Positions 38,811 to 54,870 of a DNA stretch of 64,000 nt are shown in pieces (position 1 is the stretch's first letter; each line of letters begins with the position of its first letter). Both the position numbers and the translations under genes were made by a program. Location of the stretch: the NCBI RefSeq assembly GCF_910589235.1, contig NW_025813595.1, positions 434,001 to 498,000 on the forward strand, written 5' to 3'. This DNA comes from Vespa crabro. Lineage: Eukaryota > Arthropoda > Insecta > Hymenoptera > Vespidae. A model generated the notes under the pieces. That model did no database searches. It had not been told where the DNA came from and saw only the letters and a program-made list of their open reading frames with translations.

Positions 38811-38930
38811 ACGATTATATTAATAACAATAATAAAGAAAAGAACAATTGATCTATAATAACGATGTAACGATAATCATAACAAAAATAATAACGATAAT
38901 ATTGATAATAATAATAATAATATTAATAGC
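38811..38930. repeat. Long-period segment J, copy 1
   Basis: The non-triplet phrase AATAAAGAAAAGAACAATTG, then ATCTATAATAACGATGTAAC, recurs at about 56,258-56,300 at an offset near 17,427. A related form (GAGAGAAGAACGAT, later GCGATGTAACG) appears at about 61,209 and 61,270, and fragments at about 33,439 and 52,259. Confidence 0.7.
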
Positions 38931-40180
38931 AATAATATCGATAATGTAGAAAATAACGATAATAATGATAATGATAATAACGATAATAGTATTAATAATA
39001 ATATCAAAAATAAGAATAATTACGATAACGACTATAATAACGATAAGAATAATAACGACAATGACGGTGATAATAATAACTATACTTACGGTAATATCGA
39101 TAATAATAATAGTAATAATACCGATAATAACAATATCAACGATAATAACGATAATAACGATAATAATGATAATTATAATAAAGATAATAAGGATAGTAAC
39201 GACAATAATAATAATTATAATAACGTTAAAAGAGATAATAACTATATCAACGATAATAATAATAACAATAATATCAATAAAAACGATAGTACCGTTAATA
39301 ATAATATTACAAAAAATGGATAATAAGAATAATAATAATAATAATAACAGTAATAAAGATTATAGCGACATTAATAAGAATAAAAATAATAATAATAATA
39401 ATAATGTCGATGATAACGATAATAACTATAATAATAATATTATTCATTACAATAGTACCAATAATAACGGTAATAAGTATAATAATAAATACGATAAAGT
39501 CGATAATAATAATAACATTATTAATGATAATATCGATAAAATTAATAACAATATTAACGATAATATCTATAAATATAATAATAATAATAATAATAAAAAT
39601 AATAACGATAGTAGAGACAACAACAATGATAATAATAATAACGGTAATAAGGATAATAACGTTAATAAAAATAATTATAATAAAGATAACAACGATACTG
39701 AGGAAAGTAGCGATAATAATATTTACATTAAGAAAGATAATTACGATAATAATGATATTAGCGATAAAAATTATAATGATGATAACAAGAATAACGATAA
39801 TAACGTAAATAATAATAACAATAATAACGATAATAATGATAATTAAGATAATAATAATAAAAATAATAACGATTACAAAGACAATTTCGATAGTAACGAT
39901 AATAATAATTATAATAACGAAAATAACGATATTAACAATAACAAATATAGCGATATTAACGATAATATTAAAAATAATATAAGCAATTAAAACGATAACA
40001 AACGACAATAACGATAGTAAAAATAATAATGTCTATAATAACGATAATTACAATAATAATAATAGTAACGATAATAATAATAATAAGAATATCGATGAAG
40101 ACAATAAAGATAATAACGGTAATAATAATAATAATAAAGATAATTAAGATAATAACGATAATAATAATAATAATAATAAC

Positions 40181-40264
40181 GATAATAACGACATTCACGA
40201 TAATAATAATTACAATATTAACGATAATAACGACATTCACGATAATAATAATTACAGTAATAAC
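40181..40264. repeat. 42-bp local tandem duplication
   Basis: The segment with AACGACATTCACGATAATAA followed by TAATTACAATA occurs twice in direct succession; ACATTCACGA begins at 40,191 and at 40,233. The second copy ends in TTACAGTAA instead of TTACAATATT. The period of 42 preserves triplet phase. Confidence 0.8.
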
Positions 40265-40760
40265 GATAATAACGACAATAAAGATAACAAGGAAAATAAT
40301 TATAATAATAATATCAATAGAAACGATAAAAATGGTAATACTTACGATTATAACGATAATAACGTTAATAACGATATTAACCATAATAAAATTAACAACT
40401 ATATTTACGTTAATAACGATAATAATATCAGCAATAATAGCGATAATAGTGACAATAACGGTAACAATAATAATAACATTATTAACGATATTATCGATGA
40501 TAACGATAATAAAAATAACGGTAATGACAATAATAATAAAAATAGTAATAACAATAATAATTATAATAACGTTAAGAATAATAACAATGATAACGGCAAT
40601 AATGACATTAATATTAATAAAGATATTTGCAATAATAATAGTGGTAATTAATAACTATTATACCGAAAATAACGATAATAATGATAACAATAATAACGAT
40701 TATTACTATAATAACTAAAATAATATAAACGATAGAAACGATACTAGAAATAATAATAAT
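40220..40760. repeat. Long-period segment G, copy 1
   Basis: Recurs at about 50,500-51,040 at an offset near 10,284. Aligned landmarks include ATTCACGATAATAATAATTA, AAGGAAAATAATTATAAT (40,289 and 50,570), ACTATAT with TACGTTAA (40,407 and 50,691) and ACCGAAAATAACG/AACGAAAATAACG followed by ACGATTATTAC. The irregular words match in order, so this is shared descent and not triplet monotony. Confidence 0.75.
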
Positions 40761-41586
40761 ACCGATTAACGATAATAAATTTAATAATAATAAATAGAAT
40801 AACGATAGTGAGATAATAACGATAAAACAATAATAATAACATCAATATTACCGATAATAATGATAATAATAATAATGATAATAGCAATAATAACGATAAT
40901 AAAGATATTAACGATAATAATGATAATTATAATAACGATAATAACGACAATAATAATAATAATTATACCGTTAAAAGGGATAATAAATATGTCACCGATA
41001 ATAATAATAACAATAGTATCAATAAAAACGATAATAACGATAATAATAATAAAAATAATGACGATTTTAACGATATTACTATAATAGAAATAACGATAAT
41101 AAAGGATATAAATCATAACAATAATTACGATATTAAATATTTTAACTATAAACATAATAAGGATATTAACGATTATAACGATAATAATGATAATAGTAAT
41201 AATAACAATAACATTAAAAAAGTTAATAGCGTTAATAACGATAACAGCGATAATACTTATAATAATTATTACGAAAATAACAATAATAACGGTAATTATG
41301 AAATTAATAATAATAATACTATCGATAATAATGATTTTAACGATAATAATTATATTAACTATAAAAACGACAATAATATTAATAATAATATAGAAAATAA
41401 TAATACCGTTAATGACGATAATAGCGATAATAGTAGTAGAAGTAATATCAATAATAACAATAATATCGATATAAAGATAATAACGATAATAATATTAACG
41501 ATTATAACGAAAATTGTAATAATAATAATAGCGATAATAACGACAATATCGATAATAACGATAATAATGATAATAATAATAATAAT

Positions 41587-41619
<33 letters not shown>

Positions 41620-42059
41620 TATAATTATTTAAAAATAATAACAATAATGTGTTTAATAACGATAATAATTGTGGTGATGTTAAGAATCATAACAAGAATA
41701 ACGATAATAACGATTATGACGATTACAATATTTTTGATAATAATGTCTATAGTAATAATAATAATAATAACGATAATAACGATAGTTACTACAATAATAA
41801 TAATAATAATAACGTTAAAATGGATAATAACAATGTCAACGATAATAATAATAATAATAACGATATTAACGATAAGAACGATAATAATGATAATAATCTA
41901 AACAATAATAAAGATATTAAAGTTTTTAAGGATAATAATAATCAGGATAATATCGATAATAAAGATAGGAATAATAATTTAATATTGATAGTAACAATAA
42001 TAACGACAATAACGATAATTACGATAATAATAATAACAATTATAGCGATAATAACGATA

Positions 42060-42476
42060 AGAATTATAATAATATTAATAATAATATCAATGACGACGAT
42101 TATAACGCTAATTATGTAAGTTTATACCTAAAATAAGGATAATAATGATAAGAACGATAATTATAATAACAATAATAACAATTATAATGGTAATCACGAA
42201 AAAATAATAATAATAAGATCTAGAAGAACGATAATATAGATAATAATAGTAGTAATAATAACAATATTAGCAAAAATAACGATAATAACGATAACAATAT
42301 TAACGATAATGACATTTGTTATAACAATATTAATAACAATAATAACGATAATAAAGATAACAATAATAATCAATAACGATAATGTCTATAATAACGTTAA
42401 TAATAATAATAATAATTATAATAATAATAACTATTAAATTATAATAACCATAATAACGAAAATAACAATGATAGCG

Positions 42477-42509
<33 letters not shown>

Positions 42510-42953
42510 TTAACGAAAATAGCGATAATAACGGTAAGAACGTTATAAATAGTAGTAAAAATAAACGTAATAACGATAATAAGGATAATAACATTAAAGT
42601 AAATAACGATAATAAAGACAATAATATTAATAGTAATATCGACAATAATGATAATAACGATAATAATTATATCGAAAATAACGACAATAATAATAATAAT
42701 AACGTTGATAAGGATAATAACGATAACATCGGTAATAATAATAACAAAAATATAGATAAAAACGATAATAACAAAAATAACGACATTTAATATAATAATA
42801 ATAACGAATAATATCTATAATAATAATAACTATAATGAAGACAAAAGTAATAATCATAATAACGATAATAAGGATAAATACGATAACATCGATAATAATA
42901 AGAGCAACAATAACAATAATATCAATAAAAACGTTGATAACCATAATAATAAT

Positions 42954-43014
<61 letters not shown>
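42060..43014. repeat. Long-period segment H, copy 1
   Basis: Recurs at about 58,440-59,286. TTTATACCTAAAATAAGG starts at 42,121 and 58,506 (offset 16,385), and the following AATAATGATAAGAACG, TTATAATGGTAAT and AATAAGA-CTA-AAGAACG words correspond. The end of the segment, AAGGATAAATACGATAACATC followed by a long AAT tract, also corresponds, but at an offset about 130 bp smaller, so the interior carries indels. Confidence 0.78.
42954..43014. repeat. Pure (AAT)n tract, about 60 bp
   Basis: Uninterrupted AAT triplets between ATAATTA and TTAACAACAACATTAATAAC. Its counterpart in the segment H copy is the longer tract at 59,196-59,286, followed by the same AACAACAACATTAATAACG, so tract length has changed since duplication. 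Confidence 0.9.
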
Positions 43015-45025
43015 TTAACAACAACATTAATAACGATAGTAGTAATAAAAAGGGTAAATACGATAATAAAAATAGTAATAATGACGATAATAATGATACT
43101 ATCCGCAATAACGATAATAATAATAACAATTATAACGATAATAACGATAATAACGATTATAATAACAAAAACGTGAATAACGATTATAATCATAACGATA
43201 ATAATAATATTAATAATAATATAGATAACAACGGTATTAATGTTAATGACGATAATAATAACAACAATAATAAAGATACAAACGATTATAACGATAAGAA
43301 CGATAATAATATATATAATAATAATAATAAAGATAATAACGATAATAATGGAAGTAATAATATCAATATTAAGAATAATATATATAATAACGATAACAAC
43401 GATAATAATATTATTAGTAATAACAGTAATAACAATATTAACGACAAAAACGATTTTAACACGAATCATAATAAAGATAATAACGATAATATCGATAATA
43501 ATAATAACAATATTAACGAAAATATCGACAATAATAATAATAATAATAACAGTAACATTAATAACAATAATAACGCAAGTAACGATAATAAAAGATATAA
43601 TAATAAAAATATTAAGAATAATGACTATAATAACAAAAATACCGAAAATAATAATAGTACTAATAACAATAATAACAACAATATTGATAATAACGATAAT
43701 AACGATAATAATAATAAAGATTATATCGATAATATCGATAATAATAATAACAGAATTAACAATAATATCGATAATAATAATAATAATAATAACAATAATT
43801 ACGATAATAACGGTAATAACGATAATAACGATAATAATAAGAAAACTATTGTAACAATAATAACGATAGTAACGATAATAATATAAACGATAATGAAGGT
43901 ACAATAATAATAATAACGCTAATAACGAAAAATACGATAATAAAGGTATTGATAATAACGATAATAACGTTAATGTCGTTAATAATAATGGTACTAATAA
44001 CAATAAAAATAATATTAACAATAATAACGATAATAACGATAATATTAATAACGATAATAAGTACAATAACGATAATAATGATAATTATTATTACGATAAA
44101 GTCGATAATAACGATAATAAAGATAATAATAATAATTATTATTACGATAAACAATATAATAACCATAATAATAATAGCAATTATAATAATTATTATGATA
44201 AACACGATAATAATGATATTAATAATAGAAATAATAATAATAATAATAAAAACTTTAATAACTATATTTACGATAAAATCGATAATAATAATAGTAATAA
44301 TAACGATAATAACGATTATAATCGCATTAATAATAATAATAATAAGATTAATAAAAATAATAATAATTATAACAATATTTACTATAATTCCCATTATAAT
44401 AACAATAATAATGACAACAATGATGATAAAAATTATAATAAGAATATCAATAATAAAGTTAATTACGATAATAAAGATAGTAATAATAATATTAATAACA
44501 ACAATAACTGTAATAAAGATAATAACGATAATAACGATAATAAGGATAATAATAATAACAATAATATTAATGGAACAGTAATAACAATAATAACGACAAT
44601 AATGATAATAAACATAATAATAACAATAATAACGTTAATAACGACAATAATTATAATAATAACATTGATAATAAAAGTAATAACGTTAATAACGACAATA
44701 ATTATAATAATTATATTGATAATAACAATAATAACGAAAATACTAAAAATAATGATATTAATAACGATATAGACAAACATAACCATTATAATAGTAGTAA
44801 AAATAATAATAATATCTTTAAAGGCGTTAAGAACGTTATTGCCGAAAAAATCAATAACAATGATAACGATAATAACGATAATAGCGATAATAATGATAAT
44901 ATCGATAATAATAATTGTAATAATAACAATATTAACGGTAATAACAATTATAATAATGACCATAATAACGATAATAACGTAAATAACAATAATACCGATA
45001 ATAACGACAATAACAATCATAATAA

Positions 45026-45056
<31 letters not shown>

Positions 45057-45718
45057 AACGATAATAGCTATAATGAGGAAAATAATAATAATTATAATAA
45101 TAATACTAACGATATAAACGAAAATAACCATAATAATTGAATATATTATGACAATAATAACATTAATAATGTGAATAACGATAATAATATATCGATAATA
45201 ACGATAATAATATATCGATAATAACGATAATATTAATATTAATAATAACAATATTTACGATAATAAATATAATAAAATTAATAATAAAAACAATAATACA
45301 AGTAATAATGATAATAATGATAATAACGATAAAAATAATAATATTAATAATAATTATAATAACAATAATAACGATAATATTAATTACGATAATGACGATA
45401 ATAGTAATAATAAGAATTATCACGATAATTAGTATAATAACGATAATAATAATGACAATAATAACGATAAGGATAGAAATAATGATAATAACGTTGACAT
45501 TAATATTGGCAAAAACTATAATAATGATTATAACGGTAATAATAATGACGATATTCACAGATAATAAAGGTAATAAAGATAATAATATTAACGATAATAA
45601 CGACAAGTTTAACAATAATAATAACGATAATAGCAGTAATAATAATACTAATAACGATAATAACGATAATATCCTTACTAACAATAATAATAATATCAAT
45701 ATTAACGATAACACCGAA

Positions 45719-45750
<32 letters not shown>

Positions 45751-48552
45751 TAATAATAATAAAAATGAGGATAATATCAATGACAAGGAAAATAATATTA
45801 GTCATAATAGTATCGATAATAACAATAATAACGAAAATAACGTTATTCACGATAATGTCGATAATAATAATAACAATTATAACAGTAATAAAGATAATAG
45901 TGATAATAACAATAACAATAATAACGATAATAAAGATATTAACGATAATAATAACAGTAATAATAATAAAGATAATAACGATATTTACCATAATAACGAT
46001 AATTACGATAATAATAATGAAAATAGTAACAATAACAACGATGATATCGATAATAACGATAATAATAATAATAAAGAAAATAACGCAATTAACGAAAATA
46101 ACGATAATAATAATAACAATAACAACGATAATAATAATATTAATAATAACAATAATAAAATCGATAATAAGGAAAATAAAAATAAGAACGATAATAGTAA
46201 TAAAAATAACAACAATAATAACGATAATTACGATAATAATGTTTATAATAAGAAAGGTAATAATAATTATAATATTAATAATAATTATAACATAGATAAT
46301 AACGAATATAGCAGTAATAATTGCAATATTCAGAACGATAATAACGATAATAACGATAATAAATATAACTATAATAACGATAATAAAGATAATAATGATT
46401 ATAAAGATAACAATAATAAGAATAATAACAATAATAATAATATAAACAATAATGAGGATAATATAGGAAAGAAAAAAAGTAATGACGATAGCAATATTAA
46501 TAATAATAATATTTGCAATAACAACGATATCAACGATGTTATCTATAATAATAATAGCAGTAATATCTATAAAATCGATAATAATAACAATAATAAATAT
46601 AATAACGATGATAACGATAATAACGATAAAAACGATAGTAATAATAATAATAATATCTATGATATTATAAATAACGATAATAACGATAATAAAGATAGTA
46701 ATAATAACGATTACAACGATTATATCGATAATAATAATTACAATATTAACAAATACGTCGATAATAATAATAATAATAATGACAATAATATCGATAATAA
46801 CGTTCATAGCGTATATAATAATAATAATAAAAACGGTAACAATAATAATAATAACGATAATTACGATAATAACGACAATAATAATAACAATAATAACAAT
46901 AATAGCCATAATGTCGATATTAACGATAATAAAAATAACAAAAATAACGATGATAAGCATAATAATGGTAATAACGATAATAATAATAATAATAATGACG
47001 ATAATAAAAATAATAACGATAATAAGCATTATGATAATAATAATAAGAACGATAAAATCGATAATAACGAAATTAATTATAATGACGGTAATAATAATAA
47101 TATTAAAGACGATATTACATATAAATACGAAAACATCGAGAATAATAATAAAAATAATATCGATAATAGCGATAATAACGATAAGAAAATAAATAATAAT
47201 ATGGATAATAGCGATAATAACGATAATAACAATATTAATAGTAATAAAAATATAGAATATAATGATAATAAGGAATAAAATAATAAAGTTAATAACGATA
47301 AAAACGACATTAACTATAATAATAATAACAATTAAAACGATAATAACGAAAATAACGATAGTGACGATAATAAGGAAAATAAAAATAATAATAATAACGA
47401 TTATAACGATAATGGCTATAAAAATTATAACGAAAATAACGACAATAAGGATAAATACGATAACATCGAAAATAAAAATAGCAATAATATCGATAATATC
47501 AATAATAACAATAATAATAATAATAATAATAACAAGGAAAATAACGATAATTTCGATAATATCGTTAATAACAATAATGATAATAATAATAATAACGATA
47601 TTAATAATAATAATAACACTAAAAACAGTAATAACGATAATAACAATAATAATGATAGCATTACAAACAATAATAACAATAATAACGATAATTACGATAA
47701 TAAATATAAAAATAATATCGATATAGACGAATAGAAATATAATAATATTAAAAATAATATCGATAGCAACGATATTAATGATAATTATAATAATTATATA
47801 TCGATAATAAGGATTATACGGATAAGAACGAACAAAACTGAAAATAAGTAAATAACGGCAGTTCTAATAATAATAATAACGATAATGACGATAATAACGG
47901 TAATAACAATAATAACGATTATAATAATAACGATAGTAACGATATTAATAATAATAATAATAATGATAATAACGATAATAACGTTAATAACAATAATAAT
48001 AATAAGGTAATAACGATGTTAACTACAAAAACGATAATAATGATAATAGCAATAATAATAATAGCAATAATAGCGATAATAAGGATAATAACGGTAATAA
48101 CGATAATAATAATAATAATAATAACGATAATAACGATATTAACGAAAATAAGGATAATAATAATAGCAATATTAACAATAATACCGATATGATTAATAAT
48201 AAGAACAATAAAGACAGTAACAATAATAATAATAATAATACTAATGTTAAGAACGTTATAAACGATAATAACGATAATAATAATAACAGTAATAAAAATA
48301 ATAACGATAATATGCATTATAATACTAACAAAAAAATAGTTAGTAAGGATATTAAAGAAAACAATATTAACATTAAATACGATAATAACGACAATAGTAA
48401 TAATAATAATAACCATATTTACAATAATAAAGATACTAATAATAATAATAATAACATTAATAACGATAATAATGGTTATAATGTTAATAACTATAATAAC
48501 GATATTAACAATAAGAATAATAATAATAATAAAGATATTAAACTTATTAAAG

Positions 48553-48592
<40 letters not shown>
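48553..48592. repeat. Near-pure (AAT)n tract, about 40 bp
   Basis: Uninterrupted AAT triplets after TTAAAGAT and before AACAATACTAAAG. Confidence 0.85.
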
Positions 48593-48595
<3 letters not shown>

Positions 48596-49429
48596 TACTA
48601 AAGAAAATGACGACAAAAACGATAATAATAATAACTATAATAACAATAATAGTAATAATAATAATACCTATAGTAACAATAATAACGATAATGAAATAAT
48701 AATAATTATAATAATAACGATTATAACGAATATTACGTTAATAACGATAATAATAATAAAATAAATAACGATAATTACGATAGTAATGAAAATAATAATA
48801 GTATTAATGACGATAATAATGATAATAATAATAATAATAGTAATAATAATATTAAGGATATTAACGATAATAACATTAATACTAATAACGATGACAACGA
48901 CAATAATGATAATATTAATATAATTAATAAAGAAAATAAGGATAATAATGATAACAACGATAAAATCAATAACAATAATAATAATGATAATAACTATAAT
49001 AACGAAAAAAACACTAATAACGAAAGGAATAGTAACGATAATAACGATATAAGAATAATAATAATTACATTAATAACAATAACAACGACAATAAAGATAA
49101 AAATAATAATAATAATAAAGAAAGTAAGCATAATAACGAGCCAATGATAATAATATTAACAAAAATAAGGATTAGAACAATAATAATAATGAAGTAAATA
49201 AGGATAATAACGGTGATAACGAAAATAATAATAACAAAAATAAAGATAATTACAATAATAACGATTATAAGGATAATAACAATAACGATAATAACGATAT
49301 TACTAATAATATTAAGAACGATAATGAAGATAAAACGATAAAAATGATAATAACTATTATAACAAAAATAACAATTAAATAATAGTAATAATAGTGATAT
49401 TAACGTTATTAACGATAATAATGTTAATA

Positions 49430-50170
49430 ATAAAAACAGTAATAACGATAAATACGATAATAACGACAATTATAATAATAATATAAACGTAAATAGAGAT
49501 AATTACTATTTCAAAGATAATAATTATAACAATGATAACGATAATAATAATAACAATAATATCGATAATAACATAATCAACGATAATAACAATAATGGCA
49601 TTAATAATAATAATCATATTGAAGATATTAACGATATCATCAACAATAATAATTATAATAATAATAATAATAGTAACCATAAAAACTATAATCTCGATAA
49701 TAACTATAATAACAATAACGATAGTAACGATAATATCAATAATACTAATAACGATATTATTGATAATATCGGTAATAATAATAATAATAACGATATTATC
49801 GATACAAACAATAATAATAATAATAACTATTATAAAGATAATAACGATAATATCGATTATAACGAAATTAATAATTACGATAATGACGGCAATAATAATA
49901 ATAATAAAGATAATAACGATATATACGATAATGACGATAATATTAATAAAGATAATAACGTTTATAACGTAAAAAGCGATAATAATAATAGTAATAATAA
50001 CGATATTAACGATAATAACGATTACAATGATAAGAACGATAATAATAGAAGTAATAATAACAATATTAAAAATAATAAGTAAAATAACGATAATAACGAT
50101 AATGAAAATAATAATAATAGTAATAATAATAAAGATAATTACGATATTAACGATAATAATAATAGTAATC
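49430..50170. repeat. Long-period segment K, copy 1
   Basis: Contains AAATAGAGATAATTACTATT followed by TCAAAGATAAT (TACTATTTCAAAG at 49,504), then AATAATCATATT with GA-GATATTAACGAT. The same series occurs at about 53,380-53,700 (53,397) and 62,363-62,680 (62,384). This makes three copies with spacings of about 3.9 and 9.0 kb. Confidence 0.7.
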
Positions 50171-50499
50171 ATAAAAAAATAACAATAATATCGCTAATAA
50201 CAATAATAACGATAATTATAATATTAATAATAACAATAATAACAATATGAACGATAATAAGGATAATAATAAATACGATAAATACGATAATATCGATAAT
50301 AATATTAACAATATTAACAGTAATATTGATAATAATTATAACTATATTAACGATAATATCGATAATAATAATAACATATTAACGATAATTTCTATAAAAA
50401 TAATAATAATAATAATAACGATAATAACGATAATAACGATATTAGTAATATTAATAATAAAGATAAATACGATAATAACGATAATAATAATAACAATAA

Positions 50500-51040
50500 T
50501 AACGATAATAACGATATTCACGATAATAATAATTACAATTAAAAAAATAATTACGACAATAATAGTAATAAGGAAAATAATTATAATCATAATAATAATA
50601 ACAACGATAAAAATGATAATAATACTTAAAATAATAACGATAATAACAATAATAACGATATTAACTATAATAAAATTAATAACTATATATACGTTAACAA
50701 CGATAATGATATTAGGAATAATAGCGATAATAACGACAATTACGTTAATAATAATAATAACATTAATAACGATATAGACGATGATAACGATAATAATAAT
50801 AACGGTAAAGACAATAATAATAATAATAATAGTAATAACGATAATAAATATAATAACGTTAATAATAATAACAATATTAACGGCAATACTAAAAATAATA
50901 ATAATAAAGATAATAGCAATAATAATAATAATATAACATTAGCAACCATTACAACGAAAATAACGATAATAACGATAACAATAATAACGATTATTACGAT
51001 AATAACGAAAATAATAAAAACGATAGTATCGTTAATAGTA
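50500..51040. repeat. Long-period segment G, copy 2
   Basis: Counterpart of about 40,220-40,760. Here the ATTCACGA word is present once, so the 42-bp duplication is private to copy 1 or was lost in copy 2. Confidence 0.75.
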
Positions 51041-51203
51041 ATAATTATAATACCGTAAAAACGATAATAAATTTAATAATAACAAAAATAATAACGATAA
51101 TAACGATAATAACGGTATAATTATAACAATAATATCGATAATTACGTTATTATAAATAATAATAATAACAATAATAACGATAATACTAATAACCATAATA
51201 AAG

Positions 51204-51237
<34 letters not shown>

Positions 51238-51518
51238 TAATAACGATATTAACGATAATAACGATAAGAACAAAATTAACGATAATAACAAAATTTATAA
51301 AAATAATAATATCTATAATAATGATAAGAACGATTAGAACTATAATATTAATAACAATAATAACAATAATAACGTAAATAAATACAAAAAAATGATTTAA
51401 ATAAGGTATTAAGGATAATAAATAGAATAAGAGTAATTACGATAATAACGACAATAATAATAAAAATAAAAACGATAATAACGGTAATAACAATAATTAT
51501 AATAATAATAATAATAGC

Positions 51519-51550
<32 letters not shown>

Positions 51551-51599
51551 GATCGATAATAACAATAATAACGAAAATTATAATATTAATAACAACAAT

Positions 51600-54500
51600 A
51601 ATAACAATAATAACGATAATAATGATAATAATATATACGATAAAGTCGATATAATCGATAATAATATTAACAATATTAATGATAATATCAATAATAAAAA
51701 TAACATTATTAACGATAATATCTATAAGCATAATAATAATAATAATAATAGTATTAACGATAATAACGATAATAATAGTAGTAATACTAACATTAATAAC
51801 AATAATAGCGGTAATAAGGTAATTAACGGTAATAACGATAATTATAATAACCATATTAACAATAATAACGATATTATCGATGATAACAATAACAATAATA
51901 ACGATAATATCGATAATAATAATAATATTATTAACGTTAACATCGATAATAATAATAATTATAATAACATTAATAACGATAATATCGATAATAACTATAA
52001 TAATAATAAAGAAAATAGCGATAATAATGATACTAACGATAATAATAATAGTAATAATATCGGTAATAACGATAATAACGATAATAAAAATAAAAACCAT
52101 AATTACGATAATAATTACATTATTATTAATAACAATAATAACGATAATAACGATAATAATGATAATAACGATTATAATAACAACGATAATACCTATAATA
52201 GTAGTAATAATAATAACGATAATGACTATATTTTGGATAATAATAATAACAATAATAGGGAAAAGAACGATTATATATATAATAACGATAATAATGATAA
52301 TGATAATACCGATAACAGTAATAATAATAATATCAAAAATAACAATAATTACGATAATGACTATAATAACGATAATAATAATAATGATAATGGCGATGAT
52401 AATAATATCTATAATAACGTGAATAACGATAATAATAATAACAAAAGTATCAATAAAAACGATAATAACGATAATAACAATAATAATAAAAACAATAATA
52501 ACGATAATAACTATATTAAAAATAACAATAATCTACGAGAACGTAGATAAAAACTACAACAATAATAGGAAAAATAACGAAAATAGGGATAATAACGATA
52601 ATAGCGTCAATAATAAAAATAATAACGATAACAACGATAATGGCAATAATAATAATAACGATAATATCGATAATAACGTTAATAATACCAGTAGTAATAA
52701 CTATATTAACGGTAATAACTATATTTAAGAAATCAGAAAATAACTATAGTATAGTCAATAATCATAATAATAACGATTATAAAGGAAATGACAAGAATAA
52801 CAATAATAATAATAAAATTAATAATGATAATTATGTTAATAACGAAAATCATAACAGCATTAAAATCGATAATAACGATAATAATAATAATAATAAAAAT
52901 TACAATATTGAGGATAATAACGATAAGAACGATAACAACGATAATATTAATAATAAATATCGAGATAATAACCACAGTAACTTTAATAACGATACCAACG
53001 ACAATAACGATAAATATAATAATAATAATAACGAAAATAAGGATAATAACGATGTCAACGATAATAATAATAACAACAAAAAGGATAATAAAAATAAAAA
53101 AGATAAAGTAAATAAGTATACTAACGATGACAATGATAATAATAATAACAATAATAAAGTAATAACGATAATAACCATTATACGGATTATAACAATAACG
53201 ATAATAGAAATAATAATGAGAAAGGTAATGAAGATAAAACGATAAAAATGATAATAAATATTATAACAACAATAATAATAATAACTGAAATAATAATAAC
53301 AATATCAACGTTAATGATGATAATAAAGGTAATACCTATAATAACAAATGTAATAGCGATAATAATAATAATAACATTAACGTAAATAGATATAATTACT
53401 ATTTCAAAGATAATAATAATAACAATAATAACGATAAAAACGATATAAACGATAACAACAATAATAATAATGATAATAACTATACTAATAGTAATAACAA
53501 TAACAATAATAACGATTATAACAATAATTATAAAAAGAATAATAACGATAATAATGATAGTAACGTTAATAATAATAGCAATAATAACGATTTTAACGTT
53601 AATAACGATAGTAATAATAACATTAATAACGATCATAATAATAATGACATTAATAATAATAATCATATTAGAGATATTAATGATATTAAAAACAATTATA
53701 ATTATAACAATAATAATAATAATGATAGTAACCATAATAACGATAATAGCGATAATAACGATAGTAATAATAAAGATAATGACGATAATAATAATAATAA
53801 TAACGATAATAACGATAATTTCGAGAATGAAGATAATATTAATAACTATAATAACGTTAATAACGTAAATAACGATAAAAATATTAATGCAAATAACGAT
53901 AAAAATAATAGTAATAATAACAATAATAACCATAAAAATATTAACGATAATATCGACATTATTAATAATAATAACAACGACAATTACGATAATAATGATA
54001 ATAAAATTAATAATTATAAAGATAATAACAATATTAACGATAATATCGATAATAACGATAATAAAAATAATGATAGTAACAGCAATAATAACGATAATAA
54101 CGATAATAACGATAATAGCGATATTAACAATAACGATAATAACGATAATAAAGATAATAATTCTAAGAATAATATATATAACATTGATACTAACGTTAAT
54201 AACGATAATACTAATAGCAATAATAACGATAATAACGTTAATAATGATAAGAACGATAATAATATTAATAATAATAACAATAATAACGATTATTACGATA
54301 CTACGATAATAATAAAAGTAATAATAACTATACTAAAAATAATAAGTATAATAACTATAGTAACTACAATGATAGTAGCAATAATGAAAGAAATAACAAT
54401 AATAGCCATAAAAACGATTATAATGATACTAATAATAACGATTATAATGATAATAACGATAATAATTATATTAATAATAGCAATAATAACGATAATAACG

Positions 54501-54870
54501 ATAATAGAAGAAACAATAATAACGATATTAACGAAAATATTAATAACAATTGTAACGATATCAACGATAATAAAAATAATAATAATAATGGTATTAACGA
54601 AAGTAGAGATAATAACGATAACAATAATAACAATAATAGCGATAATATCGATTATAATAATACCGATAATATCTCTAATAACGATAATAGTAATATTATT
54701 AATAACGATATTAAAAATAATATAAATAAGAACGATAATAATAATAGAAATAATAACAATAATAACGATAATGTAAATAACGATAATATTATTAACGATA
54801 ATAAAGATAATAATATTAATATTAATAAAGATAATAACGATAATAATAATAATAACGGTAATCACGCTAA
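51600..54870. repeat. Multi-kilobase segment L, copy 1
   Basis: A run of irregular landmarks recurs in the same order in about 59,830-63,870. These are GATAAAGTCGAT (51,639 and 59,861), AATGACTATATTT (52,221 and 61,172), ATCTACG-CGTAGAT (52,531 and 61,439), GGTAATAACTATATTTAAG (about 52,711 and 61,618), GATGTCAACGA with AACAACAAAAAGGATAAT, TACTATTTCAAAG (53,397 and 62,384), CATATTAGAGATATTAA and TAATAGCCATAAAAACGATT. Offsets drift from about 8.2 to 9.0 kb, so indels have accumulated. Confidence 0.8.
52531..52548. other. Small perfect hairpin in segment L, copy 1
   Basis: ATCTACG, loop AGAA, CGTAGAT: a 7-bp perfect stem with a 4-nt loop in otherwise triplet-type sequence. The counterpart at 61,439 keeps the stem and changes one loop base. 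Confidence 0.7.

Noticed and set aside
42627..44066. 479-codon minus-strand Ile/Val-rich frame
   Set aside because: It reads the complement of the same triplet repeat (ATT/ATC/GTT) and passes through a pure AAT tract. Its two ends shift to Leu/Ser and Tyr/Arg phases, as expected for indels in a repeat, not for a protein.
45308..47278. 656-codon plus-strand frame, Ile/Thr-rich then Asn/Asp-rich
   Set aside because: The frame only reflects triplet-phased AAT/AAC/GAT repeat without TAA in that phase. Long frames are open on the minus strand over the same bases (for example 45,500-47,029), composition does not change at its ends, and no domain or regulatory signal is present.
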